A stretch of DNA of 64,000 bases from Micromonospora coriariae (GTDB lineage: Bacteria; Actinomycetota; Actinomycetes; Mycobacteriales; Micromonosporaceae). The position numbers and the translations under genes were made by a program. Positions within the stretch are counted from its first letter, which is position 1; every line of letters starts with the position of its first letter. The DNA is taken from positions 4,774,001-4,838,000 of the forward strand of contig NZ_LT607412.1 of the NCBI RefSeq assembly GCF_900091455.1, written 5' to 3'. Shown one piece after another: positions 17,151 through 25,104 of this stretch. The notes beneath the pieces were generated by a model. The model made no database searches. It worked only from the letters and a program-made list of their open reading frames with translations, and was not told the DNA's origin.

Positions 17151-18052
17151 CCACACTGGACAAGCCCGCCCCCGCCGCCACCACGCCGACGCCGGCCGGC
17201 GGCCGGGACCGCCCGTTGCGCCGGGACCTCGGCGTGGCCAACGTCTTCTCGCACGGCTTCCTGCTGATCTGGGGCCTGCTCACCGTGCTGCCGCTGCTGT
17301 GGATGTTTCTCAGCTCGTTCAAGACCAACGGCGAGATCCTGGCCGACCCGTGGGGGCTGCCCGGGGCGCTGCACTGGGACAACTGGGCGCGGGCCTGGAC
17401 CGGCGCGCACATCGGCCGGTACTTCCTCAACAGCCTTGTGGTGGTGGCCGGCTCGGTCAGCCTCACCATGCTGATGGGCGCCACCGCCGCGTACGTCTTC
17501 GCCAGGTACGAGTTCCGCGGCCGGCAGTTCGTCTACTACCTGTTCGTCGGCGGTCTGATGTTCCCGGTGTTCCTCGCCCTGGTGCCGCTCTTCTTCGTGG
17601 TCCGCAACGCCGGCCTCTTCGGCACCTGGATCGGGCTGATCCTGGTGTACGCGGCCTACTCGCTGCCGTTCACGGTGTTCTTCCTGACCGCGTTCTTCCG
17701 GACCCTGCCGACCTCGGTGGCCGAGGCCGCGATGGTCGACGGCTGCGGTCACTTCCGGTTGTTCTTCCGGGTGATGCTGCCGATGGCGCGTCCGGGACTG
17801 ATCAGTGTGGCGATCTTCAACTTCCTCAGCCACTGGAACCAGTTCCTGCTACCGCAGGTGCTGATGCAGGGCGACGAGTCCAAGTGGGTGCTCGCCCAGG
17901 GGCTGTTCGCCCTGTCGGTCAGCCAGGGCTACGCCGGCGACTACGCCCGGCTGTTCGCCGGGCTGAGCATCGCCGTGCTGCCGGTGCTCGCCGTGTACGT
18001 GGGCTTCCAGCGGCAGGTGCAGACCGGGCTGACCGCGGGCCAGCTCAAGTGA
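17147..18052 (+). CDS. ngcG: Sugar ABC transporter permease, NgcG-like (copy 1)
   Basis: This is a 301-residue MalG-type permease. A Pro/Ala/Thr-rich cytoplasmic N-terminus of about 25 residues precedes six hydrophobic helices. The EAA loop is SVAEAAMVDGCGHFRLFFRVMLPMARPGL. Its GTG start overlaps the upstream stop by 4 bp (GTGA), so synthesis of the two permeases is coupled. As in the other two importers of this window no ATP-binding gene follows. A shared MsiK-like ATPase encoded elsewhere is the usual solution in actinomycetes. Paralogue at 24021. Confidence 0.85.
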   Translation: MTTLDKPAPAATTPTPAGGRDRPLRRDLGVANVFSHGFLLIWGLLTVLPLLWMFLSSFKTNGEILADPWGLPGALHWDNWARAWTGAHIGRYFLNSLVVVAGSVSLTMLMGATAAYVFARYEFRGRQFVYYLFVGGLMFPVFLALVPLFFVVRNAGLFGTWIGLILVYAAYSLPFTVFFLTAFFRTLPTSVAEAAMVDGCGHFRLFFRVMLPMARPGLISVAIFNFLSHWNQFLLPQVLMQGDESKWVLAQGLFALSVSQGYAGDYARLFAGLSIAVLPVLAVYVGFQRQVQTGLTAGQLK

Positions 18053-18197
18053 TCTCGCCGACGAACGCCCGGTTTTCCTTGCCGAGCCCCGTCCGATTCC
18101 GATCACAACTCGACGGGCCACCGGCAGCCGCAGCGGTGTCCGGGGTGTGGCAGATGACACGGGCAGCGCAAGCGGCGCCGCTCGTAGCATCGGGCGG

Positions 18198-18572
18198 GTG
18201 ATCGACCAGAGCACCTTCGCCCCGTTTGTGCTGGTGGAACACGACGACCCGCCCGTGCGCAACTGCGGCGGGCGAAGCCGGTGCCGGTACAACCTCGTGC
18301 TGCACGACCGCGACATGCAGCCGGTGGCGTCGACCTTCGCGCTCGCTGGCGTCGCAGGCGACGGCTGCGGCTGGAACGGTTTCGCCGAATCGCTCGCGGC
18401 CGCCGAGATGCCAGCGGTAGCCGAGCTGGTGAACTTCCTTTCCGACCCCGGGACCTTCGTGCTCACCAGTCACCACGTCGACGCCCTGCGCCAGCTGGCC
18501 GGGCGGCTCGCCGCGGCGTACCACGACCCCGAACTACTCGCCCACCTGCTGCGACCGGCTCGCGAGGCCTGA
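18198..18572 (+). CDS. Small hypothetical protein
   Basis: This is a 124-residue soluble protein that I do not recognise. It starts VIDQSTFAPFVLVEHDDPP and contains RCRYNLVLHDRDMQPVAST, a Gly/Trp turn (GDGCGWNGFAE) and LTSHHVDALRQLAGRLAAAYHD near the end. The pattern suggests a compact alpha/beta fold. Three cysteines are present. The GTG at 18198 follows TAGCAT by 7 bases with no ribosome-binding site, so it is another leaderless candidate. It sits between the permease gene and the convergent sugar kinase gene and is not obviously part of the uptake operon. Confidence 0.6.
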   Translation: MIDQSTFAPFVLVEHDDPPVRNCGGRSRCRYNLVLHDRDMQPVASTFALAGVAGDGCGWNGFAESLAAAEMPAVAELVNFLSDPGTFVLTSHHVDALRQLAGRLAAAYHDPELLAHLLRPAREA

Positions 18573-18591
18573 CCGGCACGCGATCACCGTC

Positions 18592-18615
18592 GTGCGCTGG
18601 CGTCTACCAGCGCAC
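18592..18615. terminator. Hairpin between convergent genes
   Basis: GTGCGCTGG (18592-18600), loop CGTCTA, CCAGCGCAC (18607-18615) is a perfect 9-bp stem. It sits 20 bases after the small hypothetical gene and about 100 bases beyond the kinase stop on the other strand, so it is a likely bidirectional terminator. The remaining bases up to 18715 are GC-rich with no gene. Confidence 0.6.
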
Positions 18616-18715
18616 TCGCCAACCCGCCGCGCGCCCGCGCCGTCGGCGCGCCCGTCCCGTTCAGGGCGGGCCGCGGGGCCGTGGGCGGGGGATCCGGCCC
18701 GGCGAGCGCGAGGCC

Positions 18716-19705
18716 TCAGGCGGTGGGCGGGACCAGCAGGGCGTGCAGGGCGGCCGGATCGGTGACCTCCGGCAGCGACAGGGCGGCGAGCCAGGCCGCA
18801 GCGGCGGCGCCATCGCCAGCGGAGAAGACCCACGCGTCCGGCCACCGCCGGCCGACCTCGGCCCGGACGGCCGTGGCCAGCGGGGTGTCCCCGGTGAGCA
18901 GACCACCCCCGAGCACGACGGGGGACACCGCCCCTGGGGGGCGGATCCGGGTGGCGCTCTCGGCCAGGTGCGCGGCCGCCTCGTCGATCAGCCCGGCGGC
19001 GACCGGCTCGTCGTCCAATGCGGCGGCGACCACCAGGGGCGCCAGCCGGGCCAGCTCCACCGGGGGTCGCCGGGTGACCGCCTGGATCAGCCTGTCGACC
19101 GTGTCGCGCGGGCGGGCCGACACCTCGGCTGAGCCGAGCAGCTCGGTGAGCACTGCGACGGCCAGCGGCCCCGGCGCACGGCCGGAGTCCAGGTCGGCCA
19201 GGAGTCGCCGGACGGCCTCCCGGCCCAGCCAGAAGCCCGAGCCGGCGTCGCCGAGCAGCCAGCCGTGCCCGTCCGCGACCCGGTCCAGTCGCAGCGCGCA
19301 CACCCGGGCCGCGATCGCCCCGGTGCCGGCTATGAGCACCGTGCCGTCCGGGCTCGCGGTGCCCGAGGCGTACGCGACCAGCGCGTCGCCGTGCACGTCG
19401 TACGGGCAGCGCAGCCCGGCGTCGCGCCAGGCCTGATCGAAGGCCTGCCGGCCGGCGGGTTCGGCGAGCAGCCGGGCCGCCCCGGCCAGCCCGATGGTGC
19501 CGGCCGCCACCCGGGTCGGGTCGACGTCGGCGAGCGCACCGCGCAGGGCCTTCAGCAGTTCAGTGGCGGCCTTCTCGGCGCCGTGGCTGGTGGGGTTGCC
19601 GCCACCGGCGCGGCCGGTGCCCAGGCGTTCGCCGGTGAGGGTCAGGGCGGTCGCCCGGGTGGACGTACCGCCGACGTCGAGACCGACCACGACGGTGTCG
19701 GACAT
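18716..19705 (-). CDS. N-acetylglucosamine kinase-like protein (BadF/BadG ATPase family)
   Basis: This is a 329-residue ASKHA-fold kinase. Phosphate-1 motif GLDVGGTSTRATAL lies at the N-terminus. IAGTGAIAARV forms the phosphate-2 region, HGWLLGDAGSGFWLGREAV the sugar/adenosine region, and VVLGGGLL the C-terminal glycine-rich motif. The HGW..GDEGSG-type block is typical of N-acetylglucosamine kinases, so the likely reaction is GlcNAc + ATP to GlcNAc-6-phosphate. The ATG at 19705 has AAGGAGG 8 bases upstream; the GTG at 19711 is too close to it. It is transcribed divergently from the RpiR regulator and flanked on both sides by NgcEFG-type importers, which fits an intracellular kinase for imported amino sugar. 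Glucosamine kinase is an alternative. Confidence 0.75.
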   Translation of the reverse strand: MSDTVVVGLDVGGTSTRATALTLTGERLGTGRAGGGNPTSHGAEKAATELLKALRGALADVDPTRVAAGTIGLAGAARLLAEPAGRQAFDQAWRDAGLRCPYDVHGDALVAYASGTASPDGTVLIAGTGAIAARVCALRLDRVADGHGWLLGDAGSGFWLGREAVRRLLADLDSGRAPGPLAVAVLTELLGSAEVSARPRDTVDRLIQAVTRRPPVELARLAPLVVAAALDDEPVAAGLIDEAAAHLAESATRIRPPGAVSPVVLGGGLLTGDTPLATAVRAEVGRRWPDAWVFSAGDGAAAAAWLAALSLPEVTDPAALHALLVPPTA

Positions 19706-19806
19706 CGGCACGGCCTCCTTGCGCTACGCGGCGACGGCCCCGTTCATGCTGGTCGGCACTGTCGTGTGGGGCAAGATCTGGCGGGCGCGGCGGGCTGTGC
19801 GGCAGG

Positions 19807-19888
19807 TAACAGTTTGAAAACTTCGCCCACAGTCTTGACACGGAGGGGCGTTCAGTAAGAAATTTTACCACTAACAGTTAACAAGCTT
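19807..19888. promoter_or_regulatory. Twin 17-bp operator-like elements around the rpiR promoter
   Basis: Two related 17-mers, TAACAGTTTGAAAACTT (19807-19823) and TAACAGTTAACAAGCTT (19872-19888), agree at 13 positions. They lie 65 bp apart, flanking a consensus -35 box TTGACA (19835-19840) and an AT-rich -10 region starting TAAGAA (19856). They lie in the divergent region between the kinase and the RpiR regulator and are the best candidate sites for that regulator. Confidence 0.5.
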
Positions 19889-19909
19889 TTCGGAAAGGCC
19901 AGGCGTCGC

Positions 19910-20872
19910 ATGGTTGATCACGAGGTGGACACCTCCGCGGGGACCGCGGTGGTCGACGCCGACGCGTTCGACCGGCGAGGCGCGCTCGGGTCCGCCTCCG
20001 ACGGCGTGCTGGCCCGGGTCCGCAACGGGCTAGGTGAGCTGACCGGCGCGCTGCGCCGGGTCGCCGAGCACGTGCTGAGCGACCCGGAAGCCGCCGCCCG
20101 GTCCACCATAGTGGAGCTGGCCGAGCGCAGCGGGACGTCACCGGCGACCATCACCCGCTTCTGCCGGGCGATGGGCTTCGAGGGCTACGCCGACCTGCGG
20201 CTGGGCATCGCCTCCGAGACCGGCCGGGCGCGCTCGGCCGGCTGGACAGTCGACATCGGTCGGGAGATCCAGCCGAGCGACCCGCTGGCCCGGGTGCTCG
20301 ACCAGATCATGGCTGCCGACACCCGGGCCATGCACGACACCGCCGCGCTGCTCGACCTCTCCGAGGTGGAGCGGGCCGCGGTGGCGATCGCCGGTGCCAG
20401 CAGGGTGAACATCTTCGGCGCCAGCGGCAGCGCGCTGGTCGGCGAGGAGATGCAGTTCAGCCTGCACCGCATCGGGGTGGCCGCGTGGGCCTGGAACGAC
20501 GTGCACGAGGGGCTGGCCAGCGCCGCGCTGCTGCGCGCCGGAGACGTGGCGCTGGGCATCTCGCACACCGGCCAGACCCGGGAGACGATCGAGATGCTCG
20601 CCGAGGCGGGCAGTCGAGGCGCCACCACGATCGCCCTCACCGGCTTCCCCCGCTCACCGTTGGCCGAGCTGGCCGACATCGTGCTGCTCACCGCCAGCCA
20701 GGCGACCACCTTCCGGCCGGACGCGCTCTCCGCCCGCCACCCCCAACTGGTGGTGCTCGACCTGCTCTACATCGCCGTCGCCCAGCGCACCCACGACCGC
20801 GCGCACGCGGCCTTCCGGCGTACCGCGCAGGCCGTCGACGGGCACAAGGCCGCGAAGGGAGCCCTCGCATGA
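19910..20872 (+). CDS. MurR/RpiR-family transcriptional regulator
   Basis: This 320-residue regulator has an N-terminal RpiR helix-turn-helix (about residues 30-105: VAEHVLSDPEAAARSTIVELAERSGTSPATITRFC, quoted in part as ELAERSGTSPATITRFCR). The C-terminal SIS domain (NIFGASGSALVGEEMQ, ALGISHTGQTRETIEML, ALTGFPRSPLAELAD) binds phosphosugars. It probably senses an amino-sugar phosphate and controls the downstream SIS protein and second importer, and possibly the divergent kinase. Its stop overlaps the start of the SIS gene by 4 bp. Twin operator-like elements precede it. Confidence 0.85.
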   Translation: MVDHEVDTSAGTAVVDADAFDRRGALGSASDGVLARVRNGLGELTGALRRVAEHVLSDPEAAARSTIVELAERSGTSPATITRFCRAMGFEGYADLRLGIASETGRARSAGWTVDIGREIQPSDPLARVLDQIMAADTRAMHDTAALLDLSEVERAAVAIAGASRVNIFGASGSALVGEEMQFSLHRIGVAAWAWNDVHEGLASAALLRAGDVALGISHTGQTRETIEMLAEAGSRGATTIALTGFPRSPLAELADIVLLTASQATTFRPDALSARHPQLVVLDLLYIAVAQRTHDRAHAAFRRTAQAVDGHKAAKGALA

Positions 20873-21618
20873 TCAGCGCCCAGGGGTACGCGGACGCGGT
20901 CCGCCCGGTGCTCGACCGGCTGCTCGACACCGAGGCCGACGGCATCACCCGGGCCGCCGACCTGATCGCCGAGAGCCTGCGCGCCGGCGGCGTGCTCCAG
21001 GCGTTCGGCGCCGGGCACTCCGAGGCGTTCGCCGCCGAACTGGTCGCCCGGGCCGGCGGGCTGGTTCCCACCAACCGGCTCTCGGTGCGTGACCTGGTGG
21101 TGCACGGCGACGCCCCGCCGGGTGTGCTCGCCGACCCGAAGCTGGAACGCGACCCCTCCATCGCCCACCAGATCTACGCGCTCGCGGCGCCTCAGCCCCG
21201 CGACGTGTTCGTGGTGGCGTCCCAATCCGGCATCAACGGCTCGGTGGTCGAGCTGGCGGCGCTGGTCACCGAGCGCGGTCACCCGTTGATCGCGGTCACC
21301 TCGGTCGAGCACACCGCACGGGTGGCCCCGCGGCACCCGTCCGGTCGACGGCTCGCCGACCTCGCCGACGTCGTGCTGGACAACGGCGCGCCGTACGGCG
21401 ATGCACTGCTGCCGCTCGAGGGCGGCGGCGCGGTCTGTGCGGTCTCCTCGGTCACCACTGCGCTGCTGGCGCAGCTGCTGACCGCGGAGGTCGTACGACG
21501 GTTCCATCAGGCCGGAGAGGTGCCCCCTATCTACCTCTCGGCCAACGTCCCCGGCGGGGACGAGCACAACATCGCCCTCGAGTCGCTGTACGCCGGGCGT
21601 CTCCGGCGCACCGCCTGA
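20869..21618 (+). CDS. SIS-domain protein (UPF0309-like phosphosugar-binding)
   Basis: This 249-residue protein consists of one SIS fold: VLQAFGAGHSEAFAAELVARAGGL, DVFVVASQSGINGSVVELA, and LIAVTSVEHTARVAPRHPSG. It matches the UPF0309 group of SIS proteins rather than MurQ etherases or glucosamine-6-phosphate deaminases, although a sugar-phosphate isomerase or etherase activity is plausible. Its ATG is embedded in the rpiR stop (ATGA), and a binding-protein gene follows after 26 bases, so it is the middle of an operon rpiR - SIS - ngcE2 - ngcF2 - ngcG2. The context suggests it handles the phosphorylated form of the imported sugar. Confidence 0.75.
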   Translation: MISAQGYADAVRPVLDRLLDTEADGITRAADLIAESLRAGGVLQAFGAGHSEAFAAELVARAGGLVPTNRLSVRDLVVHGDAPPGVLADPKLERDPSIAHQIYALAAPQPRDVFVVASQSGINGSVVELAALVTERGHPLIAVTSVEHTARVAPRHPSGRRLADLADVVLDNGAPYGDALLPLEGGGAVCAVSSVTTALLAQLLTAEVVRRFHQAGEVPPIYLSANVPGGDEHNIALESLYAGRLRRTA

Positions 21619-21644
21619 CCCGAATTCCACAAGGAGAGACGACG

Positions 21645-23096
21645 ATGTCGATTACCCCCGAGCACCCGGCCGAACTTGACCGCCGTACGGTGCTGCGCCG
21701 CGCCGCCGCCGTGGGCATGCTCGCCACTCCGGCCATCGGCCTGCTCAGCGCCTGCGCCACCAGCGGCGGCGACGAGAAGAACGAGCAGGTCTCCGGCGGC
21801 ACCAAGAGCGCGACCAACCCGCTGGGTGTCAAGGAGGACGCCCCGATCGAGGTGATCATCTTCAACGGCGGTTACGGCGAGAAGTACGCCACCGACGTGC
21901 ACGAGCCGCTGTACAAGAAGGCGTTCCCGAAGTCCGAGGTCAAGCACCAGGCGACCCAGGCGGTCTCCACGGTGCTCCAGCCGCGCTTCGCCGGCGGCAA
22001 CCCGCCGGAGTTCGTCAACAACTCGGGCGAGAAGTTCCTCGACTTCGGTGCGCTCGTCAACGACGGCCAGCTGCAGGACCTCACCGAGCTGTGGGACGCG
22101 CCGTCGGTCGACGACGCGAGCAAGAAGGTCCGCGACACCGTCATCCCGGGTGTCGTCGAGCAGGGCATGTTCAACACCGCCGACGGGGGGCGCAAGCCGT
22201 TCGTCCTGTACTACGTCTCGACGGTCTACGGGATCTGGTACTCCGGCAAGCTCTTCAAGGACAACGGGTGGACCGCGCCCACCAACTGGGAGCAGTTCAA
22301 GGCCCTCTGCGAGCAGATCAAGGCCAAGGGCATCACGCCGTACGGCTACGCCGGGGCGAACGCGGCCTACTACCAGTGGAACGTGATCCTCACCCAGGCC
22401 GCGAAGATCGGCGGCACCGACGTTCTGAAGAACATCGACAACCTGGAGGACGGCGCCTGGAAGCAGGACGCCGTCAAGCAGGCCGCCGAGGCGTGGGCCG
22501 AGATCGGCGCGAAGTACTCGGACAAGAGCTTCGAGGGGCTCAAGCACACCGACGTGCAGCTGCGGCAGAACCAGGGCAAGGTCGCCTTCTACCCGTCCGG
22601 TGACTGGCTGGAGAACGAGCAGAAGAAGGACACGCCGGCGGGCTTCACCTACCAGCTCATGCCGGTGCCCAGCCTCACGGCGTCGGACAAGCTGCCGGCG
22701 ACCGCTATCCGGGCGGCCGGTGGCGAGGGATACTTCGTCTCGTCCAAGAGCAAGAACCCGCGTGGTGGCATGGAGTACATGCGCCAGATGCTCTCCAAGG
22801 CGGGCGCCCGGGGCTTCACCGAGACCGTCGGTGCGGCCACGGTCGTGCCGGCCGGCAGCGAGGGCTTCGAGTTCCCGCCGGGTGTGGCCAGCGCCCAGGC
22901 CGCGCTGAAGGCAGCCGACAAGGACGTGTTCAACATGCTCTTCGACAACTGGTACAAGGAGCTCGACACGGAGGCGCGTACCGCCACCAACGAGCTGATG
23001 TTCGGCCGGATCAAGGCGGACGCGTTCGTGGAGCGGATCCAGAAGCGCGCCGACGCGATCAAGAAGGATTCCTCCGTTACCAAGTTCAAGCGCTGA
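21645..23096 (+). CDS. ngcE: N-acetylglucosamine/diacetylchitobiose-type ABC substrate-binding lipoprotein (copy 2)
   Basis: This 483-residue lipoprotein has a twin-arginine start (LDRRTVLRRAAAVGML) and lipobox LLSAC, indicating Tat export and lipid anchoring. The mature protein is a paralogue of the product of 14764: both share GTKS..NPLGVKEDAP, the TLQPRF/VLQPRF segment and NNSG, and YGIWYS.KLF. They diverge clearly in the ligand-contacting parts, which suggests two related but distinct sugars, such as GlcNAc versus chitobiose or a muropeptide sugar. AAGGAGAG precedes the ATG. It belongs to the rpiR operon and has no promoter of its own that I can see. Confidence 0.85.
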   Translation: MSITPEHPAELDRRTVLRRAAAVGMLATPAIGLLSACATSGGDEKNEQVSGGTKSATNPLGVKEDAPIEVIIFNGGYGEKYATDVHEPLYKKAFPKSEVKHQATQAVSTVLQPRFAGGNPPEFVNNSGEKFLDFGALVNDGQLQDLTELWDAPSVDDASKKVRDTVIPGVVEQGMFNTADGGRKPFVLYYVSTVYGIWYSGKLFKDNGWTAPTNWEQFKALCEQIKAKGITPYGYAGANAAYYQWNVILTQAAKIGGTDVLKNIDNLEDGAWKQDAVKQAAEAWAEIGAKYSDKSFEGLKHTDVQLRQNQGKVAFYPSGDWLENEQKKDTPAGFTYQLMPVPSLTASDKLPATAIRAAGGEGYFVSSKSKNPRGGMEYMRQMLSKAGARGFTETVGAATVVPAGSEGFEFPPGVASAQAALKAADKDVFNMLFDNWYKELDTEARTATNELMFGRIKADAFVERIQKRADAIKKDSSVTKFKR

Positions 23097-23112
23097 TCGG
23101 AGCGTAGGGGTC

Positions 23113-24021
23113 ATGCGGCACGGCAAGTATCCGTTCGTGATCGGGTTCCTGTTCGCCCCGGTCACGCTGTACGTGGTCTTCGTCATCGCGCCGTACGCGC
23201 AGGCGTTCCAGATCTCGATGACCAACTGGCGGGGGCTGTCGGCCCCGCAGTGGGTGGGCTTCGACAACTACCGGAGGCTGCTCGACGACGGCAGTTTCTG
23301 GAAGGCGGTCCAGCACCACGGCGTACTGCTGCTTGCCCTGCCGCTGATCACCATCGCCATCGCCCTGTTCTTCTCGTTCCTGCTCAACGTGGGCGGCAAG
23401 AGCAGCGGCGGGCAACGCCAGGGGGTCTGGGGGGCGAAGTTCTACCGGGTGGTGTTCTTCTTCCCCCAGGTCCTCGCGGTGGCCATCATCGCTGTGCTGT
23501 TCCAGATGGTCTACCGGCCCAACGAGTCCGGCCTGATCAACGGCGTGCTGATGAAGCTCGGCTTCGATCCGGTGCTCTTCCTGATCCGGCCGAACCTGGC
23601 CCTCTGGTCGATCATCGCGGTGCTGGTCTGGCAGGCGGTCGGCTTCTACGTGGTGCTCTTCTCGGCTGGGATGGCCTCCATCCCGGGTGAGATCTACGAG
23701 GCCGCCGAGATGGACGGGGCGACCAAGGTGACCCTGTTCTTCCGGGTCACCCTGCCGCTGCTCTGGGACACCCTCCAGGTCGCCTGGGTCTACCTGGGCA
23801 TCGCGGCGTTCGACGCGTTCGCCATCGTCGCGGTGCTCTCCGTGGACGGCGGCGGCCCGGACGGCGCCACAACGGTGCTGGCCATGGAGATCTACCGCAA
23901 CGCGTTCGTCTACTCGAAATACGGCTACGCCTCCGCGATGGGTGTGGCGCTCTTCTTCCTGACCCTCACGTTCGCGGCGCTGACGCTGCGGCTCACCAAG
24001 CGGGAAAGCGTGGAGTACTGA
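23113..24021 (+). CDS. ngcF: Sugar ABC transporter permease, NgcF-like (copy 2)
   Basis: This 302-residue permease has six predicted helices, beginning VIGFLFAPVTLYVVFVIAPYA. The EAA loop is EIYEAAEMDGATKVTLFFRVTLPLLWDTL. It has the same length as its paralogue at 16242 and is collinear with it. The gene starts 16 bases after the binding-protein stop without the hairpin seen in the first operon. The stop shares one base with the next start (TGATG), coupling the two permeases. Confidence 0.85.
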   Translation: MRHGKYPFVIGFLFAPVTLYVVFVIAPYAQAFQISMTNWRGLSAPQWVGFDNYRRLLDDGSFWKAVQHHGVLLLALPLITIAIALFFSFLLNVGGKSSGGQRQGVWGAKFYRVVFFFPQVLAVAIIAVLFQMVYRPNESGLINGVLMKLGFDPVLFLIRPNLALWSIIAVLVWQAVGFYVVLFSAGMASIPGEIYEAAEMDGATKVTLFFRVTLPLLWDTLQVAWVYLGIAAFDAFAIVAVLSVDGGGPDGATTVLAMEIYRNAFVYSKYGYASAMGVALFFLTLTFAALTLRLTKRESVEY

Positions 24022-24950
24022 TGAACCCGCAGTCGACGCTGCCGCCGACGCCGGCGGCGCTACCGCCGAAGACCGGCGACCCGGGTGCCCCCGGTGGGCG
24101 GGAGCGCAAGGGCCCCCGCTCGGAGGCACGGCTCTTCGCCGGTCTGGGGCACATCGCGCTCGCCGTGTGGGCGGTGATCGTGATCGTGCCAATCCTCTGG
24201 ACCTTCCTCGCCGCGTTCAAGAACACGACCGAGATCTTCAGCAGCCCGTGGACGCTCCCGGCCGAACTGCGCTGGGAGAACTTCGGCCGGGCCTGGACCA
24301 AGGCGCACGTCGGCCGGTACTTCCTCAACAGCGTCATCGTGGTCGGGTGCAGCACCTTCGGCACCATGCTGCTGGGCTCGATGGCGGCGTACGTGCTGGC
24401 CCGGTACAAGTTCTGGGGCAACCGCGCGATCTACTACCTCTTCGTCTCCGGTTTGGCCTTCCCGGTCTTCCTGGCCCTGGTGCCGCTCTTCTTCGTGGTG
24501 AAGAACCTGGGCCTGCTGGACACCCACACCGGGGTGGTGCTGGTGTACATCGCGTACTCGCTGCCGTTCACGATCTTCTTCCTGGCCGCGTTCTTCAAGA
24601 CGCTGCCGTCGTCGGTGGCCGAGGCGGGGCTGATCGACGGCTGCGGGCACACCCGGCTGTTCTTCCAGGTGATGATGCCGATGGCGAAGCCGGGCCTGAT
24701 CAGCGTGGCGATCTTCAACATCATCGGTCAGTGGGCGCAGTACCAACTTCCCCTGGTGCTGCTCTCCAACGCGAAGGACAAGTGGGTGCTCACCCAGGGC
24801 ATCGCGGACATCTCCGTCAACGCCGGCTACGAGGCGGACTGGTCCGGGTTGTTCGCCGCGCTGACCATCGCCATCCTCCCGATGATCATCGTGTACGCGA
24901 TCTTCCAACGGCAGATCCAGGCCGGCCTCACCTCCGGCGCCGTGAAGTAA
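24021..24950 (+). CDS. ngcG: Sugar ABC transporter permease, NgcG-like (copy 2)
   Basis: This is a 309-residue MalG-type permease with a charged, Pro-rich N-terminal extension of about 40 residues. Six helices follow, with the EAA loop SVAEAGLIDGCGHTRLFFQVMMPMAKPGL. It is the last gene of the rpiR operon. Its stop codon TAA is the first part of the nested inverted repeat at 24949-25104, which probably ends transcription. No ATPase gene follows. Confidence 0.85.
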   Translation: MNPQSTLPPTPAALPPKTGDPGAPGGRERKGPRSEARLFAGLGHIALAVWAVIVIVPILWTFLAAFKNTTEIFSSPWTLPAELRWENFGRAWTKAHVGRYFLNSVIVVGCSTFGTMLLGSMAAYVLARYKFWGNRAIYYLFVSGLAFPVFLALVPLFFVVKNLGLLDTHTGVVLVYIAYSLPFTIFFLAAFFKTLPSSVAEAGLIDGCGHTRLFFQVMMPMAKPGLISVAIFNIIGQWAQYQLPLVLLSNAKDKWVLTQGIADISVNAGYEADWSGLFAALTIAILPMIIVYAIFQRQIQAGLTSGAVK

Positions 24951-25104
24951 GGAAGGGCACCTTATTAACGCCTGGTGCATAGGAAGGGCCCCCTGTTAAC
25001 ACCTCGTCGGCCGGTGTCGACCGCAGCACGGGCACGTGCTGACGCGGAGGTTGTTAATAGGGGGCCCTTTCTATACCGGAGGCGTTAACAAGGTGCCCTT
25101 CCTT
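24949..25104. repeat. 156-bp nested inverted repeat made of GGAAGGGC-type units
   Basis: Outer arms AAGGAAGGGCACCTTATTAA... (24949-24973) and its near-complement ending ...GGTGCCCTTCCTT (25080-25104) enclose a second pair. The inner arms are TAGGAAGGGCCCCCTGTTAA (24980 onward) and its near-complement at 25047-25074. The central 41 bases (25006-25046) contain a smaller hairpin around GGGCACGTGC. The element fills the whole gap between the convergent ngcG2 and ABC-exporter genes, including both stop regions. A very stable bidirectional terminator is the simplest reading. Each unit ends in a TTAAC/GTTAA motif, and a further single unit occurs at 28746. Confidence 0.85.

Noticed and set aside
14559..19909. 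DasR-type operators for the amino-sugar genes
   Set aside because: I looked for the ACTGGTCTAGACCAGT-like dre palindrome upstream of both importers and the kinase and did not find it.
21645..24950. ATP-binding subunit for the sugar importers
   Set aside because: No Walker A/LSGGQ protein of the CUT1 type occurs near any of the three importers. The only ABC ATPases in the window are the exporter pair.
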